DNA from: Kiritimatiellia bacterium
GTDB lineage: Bacteria > Verrucomicrobiota > Kiritimatiellia > CAIVKH01
NCBI GenBank assembly: GCA_025054615.1
Contig: JANWZO010000020.1
Span: 1 to 40,964, forward strand
Reading direction: 5' to 3'
DNA length: 40,964 nt
The stretch's first letter is position 1; each line of letters starts with the position of its first letter. The translations under genes and the position numbers were made by a program. The notes beneath the pieces were generated by a model. That model was not told the DNA's origin. It did no database searches and worked only from the letters and a program-made list of their open reading frames with translations. Below are positions 1 through 8,823 of the stretch, in pieces.

Positions 1-485
1 TCAGGGAAGCGGTTGATGAATTAGGAGGCCTTCATCGCCCTCGTCCGCGCCCGCCTCGAAAAAGCCCAAAGCGTGTGATGAATAATCCAATCCATGGAGG
101 GTCGGGTTCCACCCCGACCATTGGAGGGACGGGTTCCACCTTGTCCCCAAAAGGCTCGCGTGGAACCGGGCCCTCCACGGTCAGGATGATTACGCGGATG
201 GATAGATCGGTCTTCACCGCTAGGATTTTGGAATTGAAATGACCTCCAGATCGACCGGTTCACGCGGCCTTCCACCTTTGCGACCTCCGCACCCATCCGC
301 GCCGACGATGCCGCAGATAACTGTATCCTCGCTGGACCCGCCTTTGACTATCGGACACGTTCGCTTGTTTTGCTCCTTCGAAGTTACTCCGATTGAAGGT
401 GGCGTCCCTCCGCCTTCATTGGGTCAGTTCAATCGAGTGAGCTAGGGGCATTTTCAAAGCGTGATGACGTGGCCTTCGACCGCGC
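1..485. other. left-edge intergenic region, no convincing gene
   Basis: No reading frame here looks like a real gene. Several short frames are open on both strands, but they run through the repeats at 95-177 and have the low-complexity Gly/Pro/Arg composition expected of translated GC-rich non-coding DNA. Bases 25-78 read as a plausible C-terminus (EAFIALVRARLEKAQSV, then stop), but an in-frame TAG at 22-24 cuts it off from upstream sequence. It may be a decayed gene end or chance. The supportable contents are the short repeats and the candidate promoter of the dikinase gene. Confidence 0.6.
95..177. repeat. three copies of an 18-bp GGAGGG/GTTCCAC repeat (two direct, one inverted)
   Basis: TGGAGGGTCGGGTTCCAC lies at 95-112 and TGGAGGGACGGGTTCCAC at 122-139, in direct orientation 27 bp apart. 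The reverse complement of a third copy, reading TGGAGGGCCCGGTTCCAC, lies at 160-177. Two or fewer positions differ from the shared pattern in each copy. The inverted copy lets the segment fold into a long hairpin. Such clusters resemble REP-type intergenic elements, but no REP-associated transposase is visible here. Confidence 0.7.
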
Positions 486-515
486 TTGACAGGCTGGCGA
501 GGGGGAACCTATGGT
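486..515 (+). promoter_or_regulatory. candidate sigma-70 promoter of the pyruvate phosphate dikinase gene
   Basis: A perfect -35 hexamer TTGACA at 486-491 is followed after 18 bp by TATGGT at 510-515, which matches four of six bases of the -10 consensus. Transcription would start near 522 and give a leader of about 45 nt before the ATG at 567. The match also argues against the in-frame TTG at 486 being the translation start, because it lies inside the -35 box. Assigned by motif only. Confidence 0.45.
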
Positions 516-566
516 CGAAATCTAGTGTCATTTGGTGCAGTAAGCCCCGCTAATAGGAGTCTGTTC

Positions 567-3338
567 ATGGCCAAGAAGAGTTCGGCAACCAAAGCCAAAA
601 AGTACGTCTACTTCTACGGGTTCGGCAAAAAGCACACGGAAGGCGATGCGTCCATGCGCGCGCTACTTGGAGGCAAGGGCGCGAATCTCGCCGATATGGC
701 GCTGGCCGATCTGCCCGTTCCACCCGGATTCACAATCACAACCGAGGCGTGCGCCTACTACTCCAAGAACGGTGGAAAATATCCGCCCGGGATGTGGGAG
801 CAGGTGCTCGAGCAGCTTGCCAAGCTGGAGAAAATGATGGGCAAGAAGCTGGGGGATGCGAAGGATCCGCTGCTCGTTTCCGTTCGCTCCGGCGCGGCGA
901 TCTCGATGCCCGGCATGATGGATACGGTGTTGAACCTCGGCATGAACGACAAATCCGTGCTCGGGTTTATTGAAAAGACGAACAATCCGCGCGCCGGCTG
1001 GGACTGCTACCGCCGGTTCCTCGACATGTTCGGCGACGTGGTGATGGGCCCGAGCACCGGGCTTACGCATCACGATTTCGAGGTCGAGATGAGCAAACTC
1101 AAGGCGAAGTACGGGGCGAAGGAGGACACCGACCTCACGGCGGACCAGCTCAAGGAGCTTTGTGAAATCTACAAGCGCGTCTATTACGAGAAGGTCGGCA
1201 AGCCATTCCCGCAGGATCCAATGGAGCAGCTCCGACTCGCGATCAACGCCGTGTTCAATTCCTGGAACTCCGAGCGCGCGGAGAAGTACCGCCAGATCAA
1301 CAAGGTCACCGGATTGCTGGGGACGGCGGTCAACATCTGCACGATGGTCTACGGCAATATGGGCAATACCTCGGGCACGGGCGTGGCGTTCACGCGCGAT
1401 GGAGCGACCGGCGAGAACAAGCCCATGGGTGAGTATCTCGTCAACGCACAGGGCGAGGACGTGGTGGCCGGCATCCGGACGCCGAAGCAGCTCGAGGAAA
1501 TGGCGAACGAGCCGGATCCGGCGTGGAAGGCGGCGGACAAGCAGCTTCGCGAAATCATGCACAAGCTTGAGCGCCGCTACAAATATCCCCAGGACGTCGA
1601 ATTCACCGTCCAAGAGGGCAAGCTGTGGATGCTTCAGACCCGCAACGCGAAGCGCACGGGTCTCGCCGGCGTCCGCTGGGCGGTCGAAATGGCGACCGGC
1701 AAGGATTTCTACACCGGGAAGAAGCAGGACAAAATCCTGACGCCGGAGGAGGCGATCAACACGGTCAGCGGGCAGGATCTCGAACAATTGCTCTTCCCGA
1801 TCTTCAACGCCAAGGCGGAGGCGGTCGCGGAGAAACTCACGACTGGTCTTCCGGCAGGGCCTGGCGCTGCCGTCGGCAAGATTGTGTTCAGCGCCCACGA
1901 TGCCGAGGCCATGGTCAAAGCGAATCCGAATGAAAAACTGATCCTTGTGCGTCATGAAACGTCGCCCGAAGACGTCGGCGGCATGTGGGCCGCGCAGGGC
2001 ATCCTCACGTCCACGGGCGGCATGACTTCGCATGCGGCGGTCGTGGCGCGCGGCTGGGGCAAGTGCTGTATTGCCGGCGCCGGCGCCCTGCAGATCGATT
2101 ATGTGAACAAAACCGTCACGTGCGGTTCGGTTGTCCTCCACGAGGGCGACTGGATCAGCCTGAACGGCTCCACAGGCACGGTCTATCGCGGGCAGATTCC
2201 GACGGAATCGAGCCCGATTGTCGCGGCCATCGTCGAAGGGAACAAGGAGGCGACAAAGCATCCTATTTATCGGATGTATAAGCAGATCTCTGACTGGGCG
2301 GACCAGATGCGGAAGATCAACGTGCGGACGAATGCCGACACGCCCAAAGATGCCGAGATCGCCGTCCGGTTTGGCGCTGAGGGTATCGGCCTTTGCCGTA
2401 CGGAGCACATGTTCTTCGAAGGCGACCGAATCTGGGCGAAGCGCGAATTCATTCTCGCGGAGACGAAGGAGGAGCGGGAGCGCGCCCTCGCGAAACTGCT
2501 GCCCTACCAGCGCAGCGATTTCGAGGGAATCTTCGAGGCGATGGATGGCTACCCCGTCACAATCCGTCTCCTTGACCCGCCTCTGCATGAGTTCCTCCCG
2601 AAAGATGACAAGGGCCAGGAGGAAATGGCGCGCCGCATGAACGTGCCCGTCGAGAAGATTCGCCAGCGCGTCAATCAGTTGCACGAGATGAATCCGATGC
2701 TGGGGCATCGCGGCTGCCGGCTGTCGATCACCTATCCGGAGTTGATCGTCATGCAGACGACGGCGATCATCGAGGCGGCGATCAACGTCTCGAAGCGCCG
2801 CATCAAGGTTCTGCCCGAAATCATGGTGCCGCTTGTCGGCAACAAAACGGAGCTGGATTTCTGCGAGCAGATCATCCGCCAGACGGCCGACAAGATCATC
2901 AAGGAGCGCAAGGCGAAGCTGACTTATTTGGTCGGCACAATGATCGAGGTGCCCCGCGCGGCGGTCACGGCCGATGAAATCGCGTCGACCGCGCAGTTCT
3001 TCAGCTTCGGCACCAACGACCTGACGCAGATGACGCTCGGCTTTAGCCGTGATGACATTGGCAGTTTCCTGCCAGACTATCTCGAGAAAAAGATCCTGCC
3101 GTACGACCCGTTCCAAAGCCTGGATATCAATGGCGTCGGCAAGCTGATTGAGATGGCTGTCAAGAAGGGTCGCGAAACCCGGCCGGACCTCAAGTGCGGA
3201 ATCTGCGGGGAGCACGGCGGGGATCCGAACAGCGTCAAATTCTGCGCGAAGGTGGGCCTCAACTATGTGAGCTGTTCGCCGTTCCGCGTGCCCATCGCGC
3301 GACTGGCGGCGGCGCAAGCCGCAACGGCCAAGAAGTAA
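567..3338 (+). CDS. ppdK: pyruvate, phosphate dikinase
   Basis: Cytosolic enzyme interconverting pyruvate + ATP + Pi with PEP + AMP + PPi, used for gluconeogenic PEP formation or PPi-linked glycolysis. The protein is 923 residues, usual for the family. The N-terminal nucleotide-binding domain opens with GGKGANLADM near residue 36. The swivelling phosphohistidine domain has GGMTSHAAV with the catalytic His at 489 and the regulatory Thr two residues before it. The C-terminal TIM barrel has GLCRTEHMFF and GICGEHGGDP, with the catalytic Cys at 880. The ATG at 567 is chosen because AGGAG at 555-559 sits 7 bp upstream; an in-frame TTG at 486 would add 27 atypical residues. It is monocistronic, with a candidate promoter at 486-515 and a terminator at 3368-3400. 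Pyruvate carboxylase at 36537 acts on the same metabolic node. Confidence 0.97.
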   Translation: MAKKSSATKAKKYVYFYGFGKKHTEGDASMRALLGGKGANLADMALADLPVPPGFTITTEACAYYSKNGGKYPPGMWEQVLEQLAKLEKMMGKKLGDAKDPLLVSVRSGAAISMPGMMDTVLNLGMNDKSVLGFIEKTNNPRAGWDCYRRFLDMFGDVVMGPSTGLTHHDFEVEMSKLKAKYGAKEDTDLTADQLKELCEIYKRVYYEKVGKPFPQDPMEQLRLAINAVFNSWNSERAEKYRQINKVTGLLGTAVNICTMVYGNMGNTSGTGVAFTRDGATGENKPMGEYLVNAQGEDVVAGIRTPKQLEEMANEPDPAWKAADKQLREIMHKLERRYKYPQDVEFTVQEGKLWMLQTRNAKRTGLAGVRWAVEMATGKDFYTGKKQDKILTPEEAINTVSGQDLEQLLFPIFNAKAEAVAEKLTTGLPAGPGAAVGKIVFSAHDAEAMVKANPNEKLILVRHETSPEDVGGMWAAQGILTSTGGMTSHAAVVARGWGKCCIAGAGALQIDYVNKTVTCGSVVLHEGDWISLNGSTGTVYRGQIPTESSPIVAAIVEGNKEATKHPIYRMYKQISDWADQMRKINVRTNADTPKDAEIAVRFGAEGIGLCRTEHMFFEGDRIWAKREFILAETKEERERALAKLLPYQRSDFEGIFEAMDGYPVTIRLLDPPLHEFLPKDDKGQEEMARRMNVPVEKIRQRVNQLHEMNPMLGHRGCRLSITYPELIVMQTTAIIEAAINVSKRRIKVLPEIMVPLVGNKTELDFCEQIIRQTADKIIKERKAKLTYLVGTMIEVPRAAVTADEIASTAQFFSFGTNDLTQMTLGFSRDDIGSFLPDYLEKKILPYDPFQSLDINGVGKLIEMAVKKGRETRPDLKCGICGEHGGDPNSVKFCAKVGLNYVSCSPFRVPIARLAAAQAATAKK

Positions 3339-3367
3339 GCCTTCAGGTCGTTTCCTTTCGAACAGGT

Positions 3368-3400
3368 GGGCCGGCCATAGTGGCCGGCCCGCTTGTTTTT
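3368..3400 (+). terminator. rho-independent terminator after ppdK
   Basis: A perfect 10-bp inverted repeat, GGGCCGGCCA / TGGCCGGCCC with a TAG loop (3368-3390), is followed by CGCTTGTTTTT. It lies 30 bp after the dikinase stop codon. In the opposite direction there is no T-run, so it should act on plus-strand transcripts and not on the convergent exchanger gene. A second smaller stem (CGGGTG/CACCCG) follows at 3402-3419. Confidence 0.8.
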
Positions 3401-3492
3401 GCGGGTGGCGCTGCACCCGTATGGAGTTGGCCCACCGCGAATTTTGGCGGGGCCCGGAGGAGTGAACGGATCTCTGCCCGATGCCGAGACCT

Positions 3493-4602
3493 TTACCCGG
3501 CGCGGGAAGGTTCTTTTGCGGCCGCTCGCCGCTGTGCGATGGCGCGGTGGGTAGTGACCGCTAGAGTGATGATCGTGAGGGGCACCACGAAGCACGCGAT
3601 ACCGACCATTACCCGCTGCGCATTCGGCCAGTGGGCGCCCAGCACGATTTGCTCAACGATGTAAAAGATGTAATAGCCCAGAAACAAAGCGCCCTCCCAT
3701 CGCGCAATGCGGTGGCCGGTGAAAAAGATCGGGAGGCAGACGATCGCCACGGCCATCATGACGGGCACATCGAACCAGAGTGATTGCGGCGGGGCGGAGA
3801 TGCCCTCGGGCGCGACGATGGCGGAGAACCCGAGCACGGACAGGAGATTGAAAATGTTGCTGCCAACGAGGTTCCCCACCGCGATATCCCGTTCACGCTT
3901 GAGCGCCGCGACTACCGAAGTGGCGACCTCGGGCAGAGAGGTGCCCGCCGCGACAATTGTCAGCCCAATGACGAGTTCGCTAACGCCAAGCCAGCGCGCG
4001 ATGGTGATACAGGATTTGACCAGCATTTGCGACCCGACAACCAGGAAGGCCAGTCCGAGCAGGCAAAAAAAGATGTTGATCAGGATATCGCGCCGCGTAT
4101 AGGCGCCCTCACCGAACTCGGATGCGTATTCTTCCAGGATTTCCTTTGACTCATCTCGGCTCTTCCGAATGCAGAAAACCGTGTAGCCTATGATGCCGGC
4201 GGCAAGCACAAATCCCTCAGCGCGGTCCACAAGACCGTCCGCTGCAAAAATCCAGGAGACCAAAGAGGCGCCAATCATGATCGGTACGTCGATCCATATC
4301 AGCCGGGCATCCACCTCGAGGCTGCTGATCAGCGCGCAAATGCCGAGGATGAACAGGATGTTGAAAATGTTGCTTCCGACGACGTTCCCGAATGCCAGGT
4401 CCGATTCGCCCATCCAGGCTGAAAAGGTACTGATGAACAATTCTGGCGCGCTCGTTCCGTAAGAGACGACGGTCAGACCGATCACCAGCGGCGATACTCC
4501 GAGACCCGCGGCGAGGCGCGAAGCGCCCCGGATCAGCAGTTCTGCGCCCCACACCAGCAGCGCAAAGCCGCCGATAAGAAGGGCGATCGTTATCCAGCTC
4601 AT
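3493..4602 (-). CDS. calcium/sodium antiporter (YrbG/CaxA-type, CaCA superfamily)
   Basis: Inner-membrane exchanger, predicted to extrude Ca2+ in exchange for Na+. The 369-residue protein has the duplicated CaCA structure. The first alpha repeat contains GTSAPELFIS with VGSNIFNILF, and the second contains GTSLPEVATSVVAA with VGSNIFNLLS. The acidic residues of these repeats bind cations. About ten hydrophobic segments are evident, with a short acidic cytoplasmic loop between the halves (near ESKEILEEYASEFGEG). Length is normal for bacterial members. It is the last gene of a minus-strand run, 52 bp after the SPFH gene, and converges on ppdK. Ion specificity cannot be read from the sequence. Confidence 0.92.
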   Translation of the reverse strand: MSWITIALLIGGFALLVWGAELLIRGASRLAAGLGVSPLVIGLTVVSYGTSAPELFISTFSAWMGESDLAFGNVVGSNIFNILFILGICALISSLEVDARLIWIDVPIMIGASLVSWIFAADGLVDRAEGFVLAAGIIGYTVFCIRKSRDESKEILEEYASEFGEGAYTRRDILINIFFCLLGLAFLVVGSQMLVKSCITIARWLGVSELVIGLTIVAAGTSLPEVATSVVAALKRERDIAVGNLVGSNIFNLLSVLGFSAIVAPEGISAPPQSLWFDVPVMMAVAIVCLPIFFTGHRIARWEGALFLGYYIFYIVEQIVLGAHWPNAQRVMVGIACFVVPLTIITLAVTTHRAIAQRRAAAKEPSRAG

Positions 4603-4654
4603 ACGCGCGAAAGATGCTCAAAGGGCTGCGCGAACGCAAGCGGATGCGTTCCAG

Positions 4655-6376
4655 TCATTTCGTTTCCTTCAACTGCAGAGCCCCCTCGAGTTCGCCGAAA
4701 CCGGCTCGGGGCAGGTCGGTCCACAGCGTGCCGGGGCCCGTGTGCAAGACGTTAATCCGAACCGATGGATTGAGCGCGCGAGCAAATTCCCAGAGCGAAT
4801 AGGCTTGGGGATCGCCAAAGGCGCGCGTGCGGAGGGTTAGCCCCCGGGCGCGCTCGCCCTCCACCAGTTCCACGACTCTGGCTGCGGCCTCGCCGAGCAG
4901 ACGCGTCCTTTCCGCGCGGACCTCAGCGGTTGCCTTCTCGATCTCGGCGACCTTTTTGAGCGTTTCGGCCTGGATCTGGGCGACCTGCCGTTCCTGGTCG
5001 GCGCGAATCTCCGCGCGCAGCTTTTCGGTCTCCTGGGCGACCTGCTCGCGGCGCTGTTCGATCATCTGCAATTCGGTATTCAATTCCGCCTGTTTTCGGG
5101 CGGTGTTTTGCTTTTCCTTGTTCGTCAGGTCCTGTTCGATCGCGATGCTGGACTGCTTGATGGGGGAGAGGATTTCCTCCGGCACATTGACGTGGCGGAT
5201 CAGCGCGTTGTGGATCACGATCCGCTTGTCATCGAGCGCCTCGCGGAGGGCTTCGGTCAATTCGTTTTGGAATTTCTCACGCCCTTCCCCGACGATGAAA
5301 TCCTTCGCGCGATAGGCCGAGCCTTTCAGGCGGGAGACGGAAAGGATCTGGGGCATAATGATTTTGTCCACGACCGCGGGCAGGTCGCCATACGTCCGAT
5401 AAATCCACGCGATATGTTCGGGCAGCAATTCGAATTCGACGGTCATGTCGAGGCTGATTTCGAAGCCGTCGCGCGAGGGGAATTCGACGAACTGGTTCAA
5501 GCTGAGCATCGCTTCACCGGACGGTCCGGGCGCCGCCGGAAGAGGCCGTCCAGGCCGAGCGCTCGGCAGCGGGCTGTCGGAGGTGGCGAATTCCATTTCT
5601 GAGGGCATCAGTTGCACCGCCGCCGCGCCACGTTCGCGCGCCAGGTATTCCCGGCGTTTCTCCGCCTGGTCGAGCAGTGCGCGCTGGCTGAGCATCTCCA
5701 CTGCTTGGTTTTGGGTGGCAAGTGGCGCCTTGGTGATGACAGCGCCGCCTATCTTCCCGAGCAGCGAGACCTGGTTGATGCCGATTTCGAGGACGTCGAC
5801 CTTCAATTCCTTGGGATTGATGTAGTAAAGCCCCGGCTGGAGGATGTCGCTCCGCACGCCTTTTTCGCCGGGCCCGGCGAATGCCCCCTCTGGCGGCTGG
5901 TTGCCGGAGAGGCTGGTGACGACCCCCGCATAGCCAATGGGGATGCTGACCGCGTCGATGATATCGACCGAATAGCCGTACGGATTGAGGCGATACTTGC
6001 CGGGGCCAAGCACGCCGCGTCGGATACCCTTCTGCCCTTCATCCGCCAGAAAAACACCGTCCGGCAGCTCTTCGCCAAATTTTGCAGTGAGAATACCGAC
6101 CTTGCCAGGCGGGATGAAAATAACAGGTACGATTTCCCAGTCGAAGAGGATGGGATTGCGGAAGTGGCGTCCTTCGCCGAGCGGAGCGGCCTGAATGCCC
6201 TTCTGGCCCGGCTCGGCCAGAAGCTGTCCCGGCCGCAGCGGTTCGCCGACTTTTGCGGTAAGGATCGCCATCTCATCCGGCCCCACATAAAACCGGCAGA
6301 AGAACCACATCCACATCGCCCAGAGCACCGCGAGCGCAATGGCGCCGGCGGCGGCCGTAAGGAGAAGCCGTTTCAT
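4655..6376 (-). CDS. SPFH/band 7 membrane protein with three N-terminal beta-repeats
   Basis: A 573-residue protein, probably a membrane scaffold oligomer like flotillin or HflK. An N-terminal transmembrane helix spans about residues 8-28. Three tandem repeats of about 57 residues follow (about 31-88, 89-145, 146-203). Each has the pattern G-x-[VIA]-[GA]-[IV]-[LV]-T, then E/PGxKG[IV], then LxPGxYxxNP. A linker of about 90 residues leads to the SPFH domain (about 295-400, LNQFVEFPSRDGFEISLDMT onward). A charged coiled coil (about 415-512) precedes a short tail. The start codon overlaps the stop of the upstream SPFH gene by 4 bp (ATGA), so the two are translationally coupled and probably form a hetero-oligomer. 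Function is unknown; the repeats are discussed in the findings. Confidence 0.88.
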   Translation of the reverse strand: MKRLLLTAAAGAIALAVLWAMWMWFFCRFYVGPDEMAILTAKVGEPLRPGQLLAEPGQKGIQAAPLGEGRHFRNPILFDWEIVPVIFIPPGKVGILTAKFGEELPDGVFLADEGQKGIRRGVLGPGKYRLNPYGYSVDIIDAVSIPIGYAGVVTSLSGNQPPEGAFAGPGEKGVRSDILQPGLYYINPKELKVDVLEIGINQVSLLGKIGGAVITKAPLATQNQAVEMLSQRALLDQAEKRREYLARERGAAAVQLMPSEMEFATSDSPLPSARPGRPLPAAPGPSGEAMLSLNQFVEFPSRDGFEISLDMTVEFELLPEHIAWIYRTYGDLPAVVDKIIMPQILSVSRLKGSAYRAKDFIVGEGREKFQNELTEALREALDDKRIVIHNALIRHVNVPEEILSPIKQSSIAIEQDLTNKEKQNTARKQAELNTELQMIEQRREQVAQETEKLRAEIRADQERQVAQIQAETLKKVAEIEKATAEVRAERTRLLGEAAARVVELVEGERARGLTLRTRAFGDPQAYSLWEFARALNPSVRINVLHTGPGTLWTDLPRAGFGELEGALQLKETK

Positions 6377-7905
6377 CGCTCGCCTCCTTTCGTCGGAGGT
6401 GCCAGGGCGCGGAACAGCTCGCCGAGGCCGCCGTCGCGATCGCTGGTCAGCACGAAACCGATCTGCGGGGCGATTTTCTGATAGAGCGTATATCGGGCGA
6501 ATGTCAGGCCGTCGCCAAACGCCGCGATCTGGTTGGTGATGACGGCAGCCTGGGCCTCATTGTCGAGCCGGATTACATCCCGCTCGGCCATGGCCCGGGC
6601 AATCTGTGCCTCCGCCTGGAATTTCGCCGCGTCGCGCTCAAGGCGCGCGACGTCGAGTTCGCGCTCTGCCGCCGACACGGCAACGGCCTGGTCCTGTTGC
6701 GCGCGGATCACGGCACGAATACGAACGGTTTCCTGCTGCACCTTCTCTTTGTTCTGGATAGCCAACATTTCCTGACGGACCAGTTCCGCCTTGGATTTGG
6801 CTTGTTCAATCTGTTGCTCAAACATCCGCGCGTTTTGAACGGCCACCTCCCGTTCGCGGATCACGCCGGCAATCTGGTCGGGCGGCCGGATGTTGCGGAT
6901 CAGGACGGACTTGATCGAAACGCCCCACGGGGCGCATTTGTCCCGAAGATGCGCCTCGAGGTTGTCCTGGAACTGCTGTCGGGTTTCCCCAACGATAAAA
7001 TTGATCGCGGGTTGTTTGCTGCCTTCGATCCGGCTGAACCCGCGGGCGCGGGGAAGGATGATTTTCTGAAGCACATCATCCATATCACCGATCCGGTGGG
7101 TCAGCAGGGCTGCGCTGGCGCGGTCGATGCTGAACTCGATCGTGCCCTCGACGTGGACCATAAAGCCGTCGAGGGTGAGAAAGGTGATCGCATCGTCTCC
7201 GCTCATTTCAAAGCGCTGGCTTTGCAGGTTGACCTCGACGACGTTGACGATGTAGGGGTTGAGATAATAGGTGCCGGGGTCGAGGACCTCCCGGACCACG
7301 CCCTTACGGCCCTGAGGAACGAGGAAGCCATTTCGCTCCTCGGCCGGGATATCATGGGACAGGATGTCTTCCCCGATCAGCGAGGTTACAACGCCGACAT
7401 GACCCGGGCGGATCGTCGTCGCATCGAATAATTCCACGTGGAAGGCATACGGATTGATTCGGTATTTGCCGGGCCGGAGCACCTCCGCGAGAATCCCTTT
7501 GGTTCCCTCGCGCGCGATGATTTCACCCGGCGGCAGGTTGGATCCATACAGCCGAGTCATCACGCCGAGTTTTCCGGCGGGGATGTCCGTCACTTCGTGG
7601 AACCGCCAGCCCCATGTGTAGGGATTTTTGAAATAGCGGCCCTCGGGCAAGACCTCGAGCTGGATGCCCTTTTGCCCGGGTTGCAGCGCGAGGATCTGGT
7701 CCGGCGGCAGATCGGCGCCCGTTTTACGGATCAGGACGGCGATTTGGTCCGGACCGGGCTCGATTCGGCAGAAATACCAGATGAACACAAAGGAGAGCGC
7801 GACCGCGAGTACGAGGAAAATCCCCGCGGTCGCGCCCCGCGCGGCGGGCGGCAACGCGCGGGGAACTCTTGGGGCGCCATGATTTGAGAAAGGGTTACTC
7901 CGCAT
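6373..7905 (-). CDS. SPFH/band 7 membrane protein, partner of the downstream SPFH protein
   Basis: A 510-residue paralogue with the same order of parts: transmembrane helix at about 26-46, three beta-repeats (about 48-108, 109-165, 166-233; the third carries an insertion), SPFH domain about 240-345, and a coiled coil rich in Glu, Arg and Ala (about 347-455). It lacks the long linker of its partner. The repeats keep LxPGxYxxNPY, for example LRPGKYRINPYAF. The ATG at 7905 is preferred. A GTG at 7929 is in frame but adds only eight Arg-rich residues, and neither has a strong Shine-Dalgarno site. It is the first gene of a coupled pair (4-bp overlap), and the exchanger gene follows. A role in membrane microdomain organisation or protease control is known for the superfamily; for this protein it is inference. 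Confidence 0.87.
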   Translation of the reverse strand: MRSNPFSNHGAPRVPRALPPAARGATAGIFLVLAVALSFVFIWYFCRIEPGPDQIAVLIRKTGADLPPDQILALQPGQKGIQLEVLPEGRYFKNPYTWGWRFHEVTDIPAGKLGVMTRLYGSNLPPGEIIAREGTKGILAEVLRPGKYRINPYAFHVELFDATTIRPGHVGVVTSLIGEDILSHDIPAEERNGFLVPQGRKGVVREVLDPGTYYLNPYIVNVVEVNLQSQRFEMSGDDAITFLTLDGFMVHVEGTIEFSIDRASAALLTHRIGDMDDVLQKIILPRARGFSRIEGSKQPAINFIVGETRQQFQDNLEAHLRDKCAPWGVSIKSVLIRNIRPPDQIAGVIREREVAVQNARMFEQQIEQAKSKAELVRQEMLAIQNKEKVQQETVRIRAVIRAQQDQAVAVSAAERELDVARLERDAAKFQAEAQIARAMAERDVIRLDNEAQAAVITNQIAAFGDGLTFARYTLYQKIAPQIGFVLTSDRDGGLGELFRALAPPTKGGER

Positions 7906-8027
7906 GCGATCACGATATCTCCGGTTCACCGTTGGCGAAAGCGCAGAATGACGGCGATATCAGGTCGCCAAAAAACCTAACCCCTCGCTGATGCTCCCTT
8001 AATAAATGTGGTTCAAAAACTTTATCT

Positions 8028-8792
8028 ATGAAGTCATTCTTTCTCTCCGTAGGGGTCTGGATTCTGACGGCAACGCTGCTCCACGCTCAAACCCAGATCG
8101 GTTTGCAGGCGGATCGATTCCGGTGGCGGGAATTTGACGAGGGGTCGAAACTACTAGAGGAAAGCGGTGTGATACCGGGAATATTCGTCCGCCACAACAG
8201 ATCGTTGAGCGACAAACTGGGCTTGCATGGCGAGCTTGTCGCTTTCGCCGGGACCGTGCATTACGATGGCGGTATTCAATCGCCCGAGGGTTTTATTCCC
8301 TTGGAGTCGCGTACCCGTTACACGGGGCTGAGGGCCGATGTCGATGCCTCCTATGCCTTTGGCGGCGAAGCCGCAATCGTGAGCCCTTTCCTCGGGATTG
8401 GCGCCCGGTATTGGCTGCGCGAGATCGGTCGCTTCATGCCCAACGGCTATGACGAGTACTGGTTCATGCCCTACGGCCGGGCCGGGGTTCGGCTCGATGT
8501 GCCCGCGAGCGGGAAGCGAGCTGATTTGTTCGCAACCGCGGCTGTAATTTTGCCCTTCGCGAATGACGAAGTGGTAAAAGGCGTCGAAGAGGCTGACGGA
8601 GATATTGAGGTTGAGCCGGACGAGGAGATCGGCTTCGAGGCCGAACTTGGCCTTAAAACAGGGCGCTGGAATCTCTCCGCATACTGGCAACTGCAGGATT
8701 TCGGCAAATCGGATTTCGATGAATCCGGCCAGTTCCTGCAACCGGATTCTGAAATGATGATCATCGGGCTCCGGGCCGGAATTTCCTTCTGA
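8028..8792 (+). CDS. exported outer-membrane beta-barrel-like protein, unknown function
   Basis: A 254-residue protein with a clear signal peptide (hydrophobic core SVGVWILTATLL, cleavage likely after LLHAQ). The mature part alternates hydrophobic and polar residues and is rich in Gly, Tyr, Trp and Phe (for example LGIGARYWLREIG and WNLSAYWQLQDFG). It ends in ...MIIGLRAGISF, a typical C-terminal beta-signal with terminal Phe for Bam-mediated insertion. It resembles small outer-membrane barrels of the OmpA/porin-like fold, but I recognise no specific family. No Shine-Dalgarno site is visible before the ATG. The next gene, 31 bp on, is another barrel candidate, so the two may form an operon. 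It diverges from the SPFH genes across a region of about 120 bp. Confidence 0.75.
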   Translation: MKSFFLSVGVWILTATLLHAQTQIGLQADRFRWREFDEGSKLLEESGVIPGIFVRHNRSLSDKLGLHGELVAFAGTVHYDGGIQSPEGFIPLESRTRYTGLRADVDASYAFGGEAAIVSPFLGIGARYWLREIGRFMPNGYDEYWFMPYGRAGVRLDVPASGKRADLFATAAVILPFANDEVVKGVEEADGDIEVEPDEEIGFEAELGLKTGRWNLSAYWQLQDFGKSDFDESGQFLQPDSEMMIIGLRAGISF

Positions 8793-8823
8793 TGTGCCGG
8801 GCCCAATTCAACGAGGTGCGTAT

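Noticed and set aside
21-296. open minus-strand frame of 91 codons across the left-edge repeats
   Set aside because: Its codons run through the GGAGGG/GTTCCAC repeats, it has no ribosome site, and its composition is that of translated repeats.
663-3416. 917-codon open frame antisense to ppdK
   Set aside because: It mirrors the codon pattern of a certain GC-rich gene, has no recognisable domain and is Arg/His/Leu-rich, so it is a shadow. The same applies to long antisense frames opposite the rhomboid/protease pair, fumarase/aspartase and pyc.
3402-3419. second hairpin CGGGTG/CACCCG as terminator of the exchanger gene
   Set aside because: No T-run follows it on the minus strand, so it does not look like a working terminator for that gene.
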